NCBI RefSeq assembly: GCF_036388275.1
Contig: NZ_DASVSF010000053.1
Coordinates: 62,001 to 126,000 of the forward strand
Direction of reading: 5' to 3'
Source: Longimicrobium sp.
GTDB taxonomy: Bacteria; Gemmatimonadota; Gemmatimonadetes; Longimicrobiales; Longimicrobiaceae
Length of the DNA: 64,000 bases
Part shown: in pieces, positions 18,900 to 26,012 of the stretch
How positions within the stretch are numbered: position 1 is the stretch's first letter
Layout: every line of letters starts with the position of its first letter
Position numbers and translations under genes: made by a program
The notes under the pieces: model-generated
The model's input: only the letters and a program-made list of their open reading frames with translations
The model's database searches: none
What the model was told of the DNA's origin: nothing

Positions 18900-18990
18900 G
18901 GGTAACAATATGTTGCCGCGGACCAGCGGCCGGTTCTGGGCAAGCATCGCGGCTACTGCTGGTGCCTCCCGCGCTGAAGTGTGGTTAGAG
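18900..18990 (+). repeat. Possible divergent attC
   Basis: GGGTAAC at 18900 and GTTAGAG at 18984-18990 bracket 91 bp, with partly complementary arms (GCCGCGGACCAGC against GGTGCCTCCCGCGC). It lies between two cassette-like genes, where an attC is expected, but it does not share the common arm sequence of the other sites and the left core deviates at two positions. Confidence 0.35.
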
Positions 18991-19027
18991 CGACGATGCT
19001 AAACCAGATAGCTGACTCCGGAGATCG

Positions 19028-19594
19028 ATGATGCTTGGCATCCTAGACTTAGACACTACGTCCAATCTGATCAGTGGGTTCGGCGGCGCGATCCTCGGGG
19101 TTCTCGCTACGGTTTGGTTTGAGCGAAGCAACGCTCGGAAAACCATGGCTTTCGATCTTCATCGAGAGTTGAATCAGGAATCGATGATGAAAGCTCGGAT
19201 GGATGCACAAGCAACTCTTGCTGCATACTCCGACTACCATCTTGGGGAGTTGATCCGGGAAGTTCCGGATGAACTCCATTCGGTATGGGTAATCTCAGGG
19301 TTCTATGATCGTCTTCGTATCGCCCTTGATCACAGATTGGTGGACAGTCGCTTTGTCTCGCCTTTATTCGGATCACTGTTCTGCTTCTTCTATTTTGGCT
19401 TCTTCGAAGATCAGCTACTCCCGGCTGAGTGGGACATCTCGAAAAATATGAACAAGCTTGCGGATACGCTGCGCTCAAACACGCCGCGGAACGAGTGGAA
19501 GGCATGGGTAGAAGCTGCGCGGCGAGAAGCTACTCGCGTTCGCGATGCGACAGCGAAACGCCGGCTGAAAGTAGATCCCCAACGCCTTGGCTGA
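19028..19594 (+). CDS. Membrane-anchored protein of unknown function (cassette gene)
   Basis: A 188-residue protein with one N-terminal membrane helix (about 14-30: LISGFGGAILGVLATVWF) followed by a basic residue cluster and a helical cytoplasmic part. The layout, with a stop-transfer followed by ERSNARKTMAFDLHRELN, resembles DUF4760-like proteins, but I cannot confirm it. CCGGAG precedes the ATG. It ends about 140 bp before attC site 2. Base composition is clearly lower in GC than the chromosomal genes. Function unknown. Confidence 0.7.
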   Translation: MMLGILDLDTTSNLISGFGGAILGVLATVWFERSNARKTMAFDLHRELNQESMMKARMDAQATLAAYSDYHLGELIREVPDELHSVWVISGFYDRLRIALDHRLVDSRFVSPLFGSLFCFFYFGFFEDQLLPAEWDISKNMNKLADTLRSNTPRNEWKAWVEAARREATRVRDATAKRRLKVDPQRLG

Positions 19595-19736
19595 CGAGGC
19601 TTCTGCCGAGTAGGTGCCTGAAGCACATGGGATCAAGTTCGACCGACGAACGTCCACGCAGGAGTTCGCACCGGCGACACGCTGCGCTTCACCCAAAAAA
19701 GAACCGCGGTTGTTAGGTCTGACACCTCAAACGGTG

Positions 19737-19838
19737 GCCCAACAATCGGGTGCAGGGGATGCGGGGCCGGCTATGCTTTCCGCAGACGAAAGAGTTGCTC
19801 GCCGGCGCCCGCACCCCTGACCTTTGTGTCGTTTAGGC
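19737..19838 (+). repeat. attC site 2
   Basis: Left core GCCCAAC (19737-19743) fits RYYYAAC exactly. The left arm GCAGGGGATGCGGGGCCGGC pairs with the right arm GCCGGCGCCCGCACCCCTGA, one of the clearest palindromes in the window. The right end reads GTTTAGGC (19831-19838), a GTTAGGC core with one extra T. Length is 102 bp. Confidence 0.8.
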
Positions 19839-19862
19839 ACCTCAACTTGTGAGCAATGAAAG

Positions 19863-20084
19863 ATGCGTCCCAAGCGCCACGTCTGTTGGGTAGCTGCACT
19901 GCTGACGCTTGCCGCGTGTGGTGACGGTGTAGATCAGGAAGAAATCGACGCCTGCGTGCGACGTGGTGTGGAGTACTTCAAGGAGATTGGATCGTACCCG
20001 ACGCTCCATTCGTCCCCGAACGGTGGACGGTCGGCCGAGGATGTCGCGATAGAGCGCTGCAACAGAACAACGACTGCGTTTTAG
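19863..20084 (+). CDS. Small lipoprotein (cassette gene)
   Basis: 73 residues with a lipoprotein signal (CWVAALLTLAACGDG) and a short acidic mature part containing two further cysteines (DACVRRGVEYF and IERCNRT) that could form a disulfide. It starts 24 nt after the attC 2 core, as first genes of cassettes do. No known family recognised. Confidence 0.6.
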   Translation: MRPKRHVCWVAALLTLAACGDGVDQEEIDACVRRGVEYFKEIGSYPTLHSSPNGGRSAEDVAIERCNRTTTAF

Positions 20085-20332
20085 GTCCGTGAAAGCTTCA
20101 CGGCAGTCGCAGATCCTCCTGCGGCTGCCGTGCAATCCTTACGCAAGCGGTGCCATCCCCGCGCCTGCGCCCATTGCGTGGCCCCATCCCTCGCCTCGCG
20201 CAGGCTGCTGCCGAACTCCAGCACCGATGCCGCGACGAGCAGATCCATTGCCAGCTCGTCTTCCGGTGCGTAGCGGGCGAGCTTGATCGAGGAGTTGGCC
20301 ACCGCTTCGAGTGCGCCAAAGTACATATCCAT
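20081..20332 (-). CDS. Member of the FGALEAVANSS small-protein family, altered ends (copy A)
   Basis: The minus-strand frame reads FGALEAVANSSIKLARYAPE and continues DELAMDLLVA-SVLEFG, almost identical to the intact gene at 45214-45453. Two differences suggest decay. The first 17 residues (MERDQLPSPMRFLEILT in the intact copy) are replaced by MDMY. A one-base deletion near 20160 turns the VAPLA-stop ending into WHRLRKDC plus a tail. Its start overlaps the plus-strand gene at 20331 in a CCATGG. It lies inside cassette array 1, facing against the cassette direction. Confidence 0.45.
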   Translation of the reverse strand: MDMYFGALEAVANSSIKLARYAPEDELAMDLLVAASVLEFGSSLREARDGATQWAQARGWHRLRKDCTAAAGGSATAVKLSRT

Positions 20333-20690
20333 GGAAGATTCGCTCTCCCGCGATTTGAAGGCAGTTGGACGGCCAGTCCAGGTAATTCGCTCGTCCTCGT
20401 CACCGAATCCGCTCCTTCACATCATCCGTGAACTGCGAAACCTTGAAATTCATCTCCGGTCGAGCCAAATGTCGGTTTCCAAAACCGCGGCTAAATACGA
20501 AGATACGGAACAAACGGGAATTTGGCGTGACATCGAACTGAACGCCTGGTGGATAGATCCTATAACGGAGTCAGAGTTTGCGGAGTTGAGGAACGCGCGG
20601 AATTACAATCCCTCTGACATCACGCGCATGCTCGATTGGTTCAACGATGCGCAGAAGGTATGGGGGGTCGATGAACTGGTTCGGCAGTGA
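20331..20690 (+). CDS. Hypothetical protein (cassette gene)
   Basis: About 119 residues from ATG 20331; an in-frame TTG at 20283 would add 16 residues but runs through the antisense copy A. The middle reads NPLLHIIRELRNLEIHLRSS, amphipathic and probably helical, followed by WRDIELNAWWIDPITESEF. No family recognised. The low-GC composition and the position between attC 2 and attC 3 mark it as cassette cargo, possibly a cassette that picked up copy A at its 5' end. Confidence 0.55.
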   Translation: MEDSLSRDLKAVGRPVQVIRSSSSPNPLLHIIRELRNLEIHLRSSQMSVSKTAAKYEDTEQTGIWRDIELNAWWIDPITESEFAELRNARNYNPSDITRMLDWFNDAQKVWGVDELVRQ

Positions 20691-20855
20691 ACTCTTTCTC
20701 ACGGGAGATCGTGCTGACGCTCGGAATCGTGGCACGTAGCCCCTGACTATCGCCGACATGGGATCGCTCGACTGCAGCGTCACAGTCTGCGCGAGGTGCA
20801 ATGGCTTTCGTCATTTGTGGTGGCGCTCACGCGCAACGTGCGCATGGTGGTCACC

Positions 20856-20956
20856 GCCTAATGATCGGCTGCAGGGGATGCGGGGCGTGGCATGATTTCG
20901 GCGGACGACAGGCTTTGCACGCCGGCCCTGCATCCCTGACCCTTGTGTCGTTAGGC
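20856..20956 (+). repeat. attC site 3 (best-preserved)
   Basis: Left core GCCTAAT (20856-20862) and right core GTTAGGC (20950-20956) are reverse complements except one base. The left arm GCAGGGGATGCGGGGCGTGG matches the reverse complement of the right arm CCGGCCCTGCATCCCTGACC with small bulges. Length 101 bp. This is the clearest evidence that the repeat family is attC. Confidence 0.85.
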
Positions 20957-21100
20957 CGGCCAGTTTTCCACCACTTGGGCTGATGCGCGATCCCGTGACG
21001 TACTGCTTCCATGCGAGTATTTGCAGAATAGCATGTGTTGTCTGCCTAAATAGCATGTAGGAGTCAGGCAGACGACGTACATCCAACCACTGACTTGTCG

Positions 21101-21895
21101 ATGCAGAGCTATATCAAAAGCCTCACCCCAGATACGGTGAACCCCGGAAACGGCTGGGGATTTGTTGCGGCCCCCGATGGCGGCCGCGACTACTACTTTA
21201 CACATGCCGAAGTTGCTGGAGTCCCTTATCCGCAACTCGAAGTAGGGATGCAGGTGACGTTCACTCCGAATGCAGCCAACCGCCGAGCAAAGGCGGTTCA
21301 GCCGCTCAGCAGCGAGCGTGAGCCGGATGCAAGTAGCACCCCAGCAGTCGAACAGGGCGCTGCTACCACTACCGAGACAATTCGTAGCCAAGTTAGATCT
21401 TCTCTGGAGCGTATCAACGAGGTGGAGAACCCCGAAGAATTTGAAGATAGCACTTTTCTGCTTCTCCGGTTGCTCGGAATACACGACCTATACCAATTCG
21501 ACCGAGCTAATCAGGCTGGGAAGGCGGATGGCTTTTTCCACGTTGGAAACCTGGCAGTGATGTATGACTGCACTCTTCGCTCGGATTACTATGAATTCAA
21601 GCGTGCACAGATCGAGAACTATGCGAATAGACTCGCCACAGACGCGCGCTTAAAACTCGAACTCCGCCGAGTGGATGGTGGTACGAGTTGGAAGAGTATA
21701 AACGTCACGGGCAAAACCAGGCAGGTGTGGATCATTACTCGGGGCCAGAGCCGTGAACTCGAAACTATCGATGAGGTAAAGGTAAAGGAGGTTGCCATTT
21801 CGGACTTGCTAGCGATCCTACACAAGCGGCTGACGTCCGCCACCTTCGAATGCGACGACCTCGCAGCAGCCCTGACCTTGGTCGACAAAAAGTGA
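21101..21895 (+). CDS. Cold-shock-domain fusion to a nuclease-like domain (cassette gene)
   Basis: 264 residues from ATG 21101 (a TTG at 21095 would add two). Residues 15-70 look like a cold-shock/OB domain: GWGFVAAPDGGRDYYFTHAE, then VGMQVTFTPNAANRRAKAV, matching the GxGFI...DvFfH pattern. After a polar linker, residues 115-180 read LLLRLLGIHDLYQF ... KADGFFHVGNLAVMYDCT. This D-G...Y-D-x-T arrangement resembles degenerate PD-(D/E)XK restriction-endonuclease folds, though ExK is not visible. A nucleic-acid-binding plus cleaving protein is therefore plausible but unproven. It lies in its own cassette between attC 3 and attC 4. Confidence 0.65.
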   Translation: MQSYIKSLTPDTVNPGNGWGFVAAPDGGRDYYFTHAEVAGVPYPQLEVGMQVTFTPNAANRRAKAVQPLSSEREPDASSTPAVEQGAATTTETIRSQVRSSLERINEVENPEEFEDSTFLLLRLLGIHDLYQFDRANQAGKADGFFHVGNLAVMYDCTLRSDYYEFKRAQIENYANRLATDARLKLELRRVDGGTSWKSINVTGKTRQVWIITRGQSRELETIDEVKVKEVAISDLLAILHKRLTSATFECDDLAAALTLVDKK

Positions 21896-21985
21896 ACTTT
21901 CAGCGACCTAGCACAGCCTAGTCGTTGCCTGTCTCAGCGGCGCGGCCGTCTAGGATCCGCGGGATGTGACAACGGTGCGCGCGCG

Positions 21986-22084
21986 GCTTAACAATCGGCT
22001 GCAAGGATGCGCGTCGGGCATGTTTTAGCCGGACAAAAGGCTTGAGCGCCCGCCCCGCACCCCTGACCCTTGTACCTCTAGGCT
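21986..22084 (+). repeat. attC site 4 with damaged right core
   Basis: Left core GCTTAAC (21986-21992) is perfect and the arms pair as in the other sites (GCAAGGATGCGCG with CCCCGCACCCCTGACC). The right end reads CTCTAGGC instead of GTTAGGC, so the GTT needed for recombination is lost. This site is probably inactive, tying the flanking cassettes together. Confidence 0.7.
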
Positions 22085-22142
22085 CAGCGGCTTTCGTCCT
22101 TGGCCGTCCCGGCTTGCCCCACACGCAAAACTTGGATGCCCG

Positions 22143-22871
22143 ATGATAAGCGAGTACCGGCAGTGGCTACTGGATCAGAAGTACGCTGCAAATACCGTAA
22201 CAGCACAGATCCACCGCGTAGCGCGCGTAGAAGAGTTCCACGGCGACCTGGACGAGCACTACGCGAACGACCGGATGACCACACTCCTGGCGCTTCTGCG
22301 GTACTCGACAGAGGATCTCCGCCGGAATCGGCCCAATCCGACACTCATCCCAATCGAAGGCGACCTCCGAGCCAACTTAGCTTCCTACCGGAGTGCCGTG
22401 GAGGGGTATCGGAGGTTTCGAGATTCAGGTGACCTACCGCAGGGCGACAGCGACGTTGCGCAGACCCGATCGGTCGATGTCGCCGAGGATATGGGGCATC
22501 GGATCGGGCTTGAGCGTGACATGCAAGCCGCGTTGCGACTGGCGATAAGTCAGCTCGAACCCGGACTAGTCATCATTGACGATGGCGTCGAGCGGTCAGT
22601 GGAATCAGGATTCATCGACATCACTGCTCGAGACGCGACCGGCGCGATAGTGGTGGTGGAGCTCAAAGCTGGAGTTGCGAGTCAACGGGCTGTGGCGCAG
22701 ATCCTCAGTTACATGGGTGATGTCGCTGTTGAAGAGGACGGCACTCCCATTCGAGGTGTGTTGATAGCCTTCGAATTCGACTCTAGAGCTAAGTCTGCCG
22801 CACGGATGGTACCGAACCTCGTTCTTCGAAAATATAGCGTGCGCTTCTCATTTAGAGATGGACATGCCTGA
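22143..22871 (+). CDS. NucS/DUF91-like PD-(D/E)XK nuclease (cassette gene)
   Basis: 242 residues. The N-terminal half (MISEYRQWLLDQKYAANTV) resembles a small helical DNA-binding or SAM-like domain. The C-terminal half fits the NucS/EndoMS endonuclease fold: LERDMQAALR, then SGFIDITARDATG with the catalytic Asp, VVVELKAGVA with the E-x-K pair, and QILSYMGDV. Full NucS proteins act on mismatched or branched DNA and have a different N-terminal domain, so this is a nuclease-domain relative, not an orthologue. It is the last gene of array 1; no attC follows, only a strong hairpin. Confidence 0.75.
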   Translation: MISEYRQWLLDQKYAANTVTAQIHRVARVEEFHGDLDEHYANDRMTTLLALLRYSTEDLRRNRPNPTLIPIEGDLRANLASYRSAVEGYRRFRDSGDLPQGDSDVAQTRSVDVAEDMGHRIGLERDMQAALRLAISQLEPGLVIIDDGVERSVESGFIDITARDATGAIVVVELKAGVASQRAVAQILSYMGDVAVEEDGTPIRGVLIAFEFDSRAKSAARMVPNLVLRKYSVRFSFRDGHA

Positions 22872-22898
22872 TAGGGACGCACTCTGGCACACGAGAAG

Positions 22899-22930
22899 GA
22901 GCCCGGGGTCCACGACGGGACCCCGGGCTC
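22899..22930. terminator. Strong hairpin between convergent genes
   Basis: GAGCCCGGGGTCC (22899-22911) pairs perfectly with GGACCCCGGGCTC (22918-22930) around a 6-nt loop. It lies 28 nt after the NucS-like gene and 70 nt before the end of the convergent redoxin gene. There is no T run, so it may act as a bidirectional or Rho-assisted barrier. Confidence 0.65.
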
Positions 22931-22999
22931 TATGCAACGGGACAATCACCACTGCAGTCGAAGGTGGCTACCCGCGACAAGACCGCCGTCCGCCAACTC

Positions 23000-23692
23000 T
23001 CAATACTTGACTTCGCAGCCGTAGGGCTGGGTCTGGGCGACCTCGATCTGGCGGCCCGCGAGCCCCGCGTCGAGCGCGGCGCGGACGTAGTTCGTGGCTC
23101 CCGCGATGTCTTTGGTGCTCGGCGAAGGCCGGTTGTCGATCGCACCGGCGTAGCGAAGCACACCCTGCGGATCGATGATCGCGTACTGCGGCGTGTTGCG
23201 GGCGCCGTACTGCCGTCCGAGCACGCCCGCCGTGTCGCGGATGATGGCGGTCGGCGCGGCGCCCTTGTCGCGAGCCATGTCATCGGCCTTTTCCGCGTTC
23301 GTGTATCCCTGCCTTCCCGGGCCCGACGACACGACCACGAGCCAGATCACCCCCTTCCTGGTGTACTCCTGCTGCATGGCCTGCGAGTTCCCTACCCCGT
23401 TCACCAAGGCGTAGTGCTTCTTGGTGTACGGGCATCCGTGGTTGAACCACTCCAGGACGACCCACTTCCCCGCATAGCCGACGAGCGAGTGCGATTGGCC
23501 GCGCGTGTCGGTCGCCGTGAATGCTGGCGCGGGGCTGCCGACGGTCAGGAGGTCCGGCAGGCTCGCCGGGTCCTCGTGCGCGGCGATGAACCGGCGTGCG
23601 GCGATGCCGCCGAGCAGCAGGACGGCAACGGCAACCGCGGCGATGATGCGACGCTTGCGGGAGCGGCGCGGGGTGATGGTCGTGTCAGTCAT
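23000..23692 (-). CDS. Membrane-anchored redoxin/thioredoxin-like protein
   Basis: 230 residues: a basic N-terminus, one membrane helix (about 16-34) and an extracytoplasmic AhpC/TSA-like domain. VGSPAPAFTATDTRG is the usual redoxin entry and the active-site strand reads FNHGCPYTKKHY. That is CxxT, with no resolving cysteine at the CxxC position, so it is more like thiol peroxidase or periplasmic PRX-like proteins than a disulfide reductase. Its ATG overlaps the stop of the upstream DsbD-like gene by 4 nt (ATGA), implying translational coupling and a shared electron path from DsbD. Confidence 0.85.
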   Translation of the reverse strand: MTDTTITPRRSRKRRIIAAVAVAVLLLGGIAARRFIAAHEDPASLPDLLTVGSPAPAFTATDTRGQSHSLVGYAGKWVVLEWFNHGCPYTKKHYALVNGVGNSQAMQQEYTRKGVIWLVVVSSGPGRQGYTNAEKADDMARDKGAAPTAIIRDTAGVLGRQYGARNTPQYAIIDPQGVLRYAGAIDNRPSPSTKDIAGATNYVRAALDAGLAGRQIEVAQTQPYGCEVKY

Positions 23693-25959
23693 AAGGTTCC
23701 TTCGAGGGTCAGTGAGGGTTGGATTCGGCCGCTGGCCGGCGCCGCCGGCCTTGGGGCTGGGGATGGTGACGCCGCGGCGCGTTCCAGCGCGCCGGTCACG
23801 ATGCCGGAGGTAAGCAGCGTGGGCATGACGATGGGCGCCGCACCGCGCGCCCGAGGGTAGACGACGACGAACGGCACGCTGGTGCGCCCGAATGCGGCGA
23901 GTGCGCGCGTCACGGCGGGGCTTCGCGTGGTCCAGTCGGCACGCAGCAGCACGACATCGCGGTCACGGATCGCTGTTCGCACCGCCTCCGATCCGAACGC
24001 GACGCGCTCGTTGACCTTGCACGTGAGGCACCAGTCGGCCGTGAAATCGAGCAGGACGATGCGGCCGCTGTCGCGCTGTGCCTCCAGCAGCGCCGCGCTG
24101 TACGGCCGCCATGCGAGCGCGCCCTCGGCCGCCGCCGCGCTCCCCGCCTGCACCCCGCCCGGCGCCGATGCACCCAGCGCGCGCGCACCCGAGACGAGCG
24201 CGAACGCGCCGGCGGCTGACGCGAGTGCGAGCACCTGGGCGAGTCGGCGGCGGCCCACCGGTGACGCCAGGGTGCCGAACCGGCCGAGCGCCCACAGCCC
24301 GAACGCGAGCAGGGTGCACGCGGCGAGCAGCGCGACCAGCGCGTTCACCCCGGCCTGCCGGCCGAGCACCCAAGATAGCCACACGACGGTCGCGAAGAGC
24401 GGAAAGGCGAGCACTTGGCGCAGCGTGACCATCCAGGCACCGGGCTTGGGCAGCCATGCACGCAGACGCGGCACCGCAGCCACCATCGCCAGCGGCCAGA
24501 CCAGGCCCAGCCCCAGCGCCGTGAACACCACGAACGACGCGGCCGCCCCCGCCGTGACCGCGTACGCGACCGCCGCAGCGAGGAAGGGGGCGGAACATGG
24601 CGTGGCCAGCGCGGTCACGAGCACGCCCCCCAAAAAGGCTTCCACGCCGCGGGGGGCCCGGCTCGCCGCGGCGGAGAGGCTCCCGCCAACCGGCATCAAA
24701 TCGAACACGCCCGCCATGTTCAGCCCCGCAGCGAAGATGACGAGCGCGAGTGCGCCGACCACTGCGGGATTCTGCAGCTGGTAGCCCCATCCGACCTCCG
24801 AGCCGGCCGCGCGAAGGGCGAGCAGCACGCCCACGAGCGCCCACATCGACACGAGCACGCCGGCCCCGAACAACAGCACGTGCCTCCGCGCCGTACGCGC
24901 GTCGTGTGCGGCCGCTTCCGCGATCCCCAGTGCCTTGATCGAAAGCACGGGGAGCACGCACGGCATCAGGTTGAGCAGCGTCCCCCCGAGCAGGGCCAGG
25001 AGCCCCGCGGTGGCGAGCGCGACCCATCCCGCGCCCGCGCCAGGCGCAGGTGGCGCCACGGCGGCGAGTTGCGCCATGGCGACGACCGGGGCATCCACTT
25101 CGAGCATCATGCGGGGCGCGCCGCCGCCCGGTGAGGCGGCGGTGTCGATCGCGAGCACCCCGGTGATGCGGGACGGCGTGCCGGCCGCGTACGCGGAGCG
25201 GCCGATTTGCAGCTCCAGGCCGGCCGGCCACTCGCGAACCCGGGGCTGCGCCGCGTGGTCGATCACCGCCGTCGAGTCGATGAAGAACTCCACGCGAGGC
25301 GAGGTGCTTCCCGACGCGATCGCGGCTCCACCCGGCGGATACGCGTGCAGCACTACGTTCGTGGAATCGACTGCCGCGCTGAACGTCCAGCCGTCACGCC
25401 GCGCCGGGACGCGCGCGGCCTCCGCGGCGAACGCGCGGGCGACGGTCTCGTCGGCGATCGTTCGGACGGCCACGGGCACGGCGAGCGCGACCTCCACGTC
25501 CCCCGCGACGCACTCCAGCTCGCACACCACCACCGAGATGGCCGCCACGACGTTCGCGGTCGACCCCACGCGCGCGGACGACGGCACGTGCACCGCGCCG
25601 AGGAGGTGCACCTCGCGCTCGTAGCCGTATGACGCAAGCGGCGGCGATTCGATGCGTTCCGGCGTGGGCCAGCGGAGCGGAGCGGCGGTAAAGCCGTCCG
25701 GCAGGCGCCAGGTGACCTCCGGCGCGCTGCCCACGTCCCCCGCGTGGCGCCAGTACGTGTGCCACCCCGGGTTCGGCCGCAGCCGGATGGCCACGGGAAT
25801 CGTGTCACCCGGCGCCACCGCCCGGGCGGCGCTCCGGAGTTCGACCTCGACGGGACGGTCGGACGCGGCGCGCACCAGCGATGGCGGTGACTGGGCCGTG
25901 GCCCAGGCCGGGAGCAGGGCCGCGGCGAGGGCGGCCACGAGAATGCGGTTGCGGATCAT
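23689..25959 (-). CDS. DsbD/ScsB-like transmembrane thiol:disulfide reductase
   Basis: 756 residues from ATG 25959, chosen because it opens a signal peptide (LVAALAAALLPAWATAQ); an in-frame ATG at 26010 gives an implausible leader. Order of domains: N-terminal DsbD/ScsB alpha-like domain (to about 270, with CELEC), a multi-helix core with LNLMPCVLPVLSIKALG and ATPCSAPF supplying the membrane cysteine pair, and a C-terminal thioredoxin domain with DFTADWCLTCKVNE. It passes electrons from cytoplasmic thioredoxin to periplasmic partners, here probably the coupled redoxin. Confidence 0.92.
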   Translation of the reverse strand: MIRNRILVAALAAALLPAWATAQSPPSLVRAASDRPVEVELRSAARAVAPGDTIPVAIRLRPNPGWHTYWRHAGDVGSAPEVTWRLPDGFTAAPLRWPTPERIESPPLASYGYEREVHLLGAVHVPSSARVGSTANVVAAISVVVCELECVAGDVEVALAVPVAVRTIADETVARAFAAEAARVPARRDGWTFSAAVDSTNVVLHAYPPGGAAIASGSTSPRVEFFIDSTAVIDHAAQPRVREWPAGLELQIGRSAYAAGTPSRITGVLAIDTAASPGGGAPRMMLEVDAPVVAMAQLAAVAPPAPGAGAGWVALATAGLLALLGGTLLNLMPCVLPVLSIKALGIAEAAAHDARTARRHVLLFGAGVLVSMWALVGVLLALRAAGSEVGWGYQLQNPAVVGALALVIFAAGLNMAGVFDLMPVGGSLSAAASRAPRGVEAFLGGVLVTALATPCSAPFLAAAVAYAVTAGAAASFVVFTALGLGLVWPLAMVAAVPRLRAWLPKPGAWMVTLRQVLAFPLFATVVWLSWVLGRQAGVNALVALLAACTLLAFGLWALGRFGTLASPVGRRRLAQVLALASAAGAFALVSGARALGASAPGGVQAGSAAAAEGALAWRPYSAALLEAQRDSGRIVLLDFTADWCLTCKVNERVAFGSEAVRTAIRDRDVVLLRADWTTRSPAVTRALAAFGRTSVPFVVVYPRARGAAPIVMPTLLTSGIVTGALERAAASPSPAPRPAAPASGRIQPSLTLEGTL

Positions 25960-26012
25960 CGAGATGGATCGCGTTTGAAGTGCATGCGTCGGGAGGCTAT
26001 GGGGACGCACGA

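Larger units (their letters stand above)
17778..22871 (+). mobile_element. Integron cassette cluster without integrase (CALIN-like), array 1
   Basis: Four related palindromic sites of about 98-102 bp (17778, 19737, 20856, 21986) separate short plus-strand genes. Each site begins near RYYYAAC, carries GGGGATGCGGGGC in its left arm, has CCCGCACCCCTGACC or close variants in its right arm, and ends near GTTRRRY. The arms are imperfect reverse complements, which defines integron attC sites. Genes are compact, face the same way and stop shortly before the next site. GC content drops visibly against both flanks. No tyrosine recombinase of the IntI type is encoded in the window, and no attI is seen. 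Confidence 0.8.

Noticed and set aside
19712..19718. GTTAGGT as a possible extra attC right core
   Set aside because: No matching left core or complementary arm upstream; probably chance.
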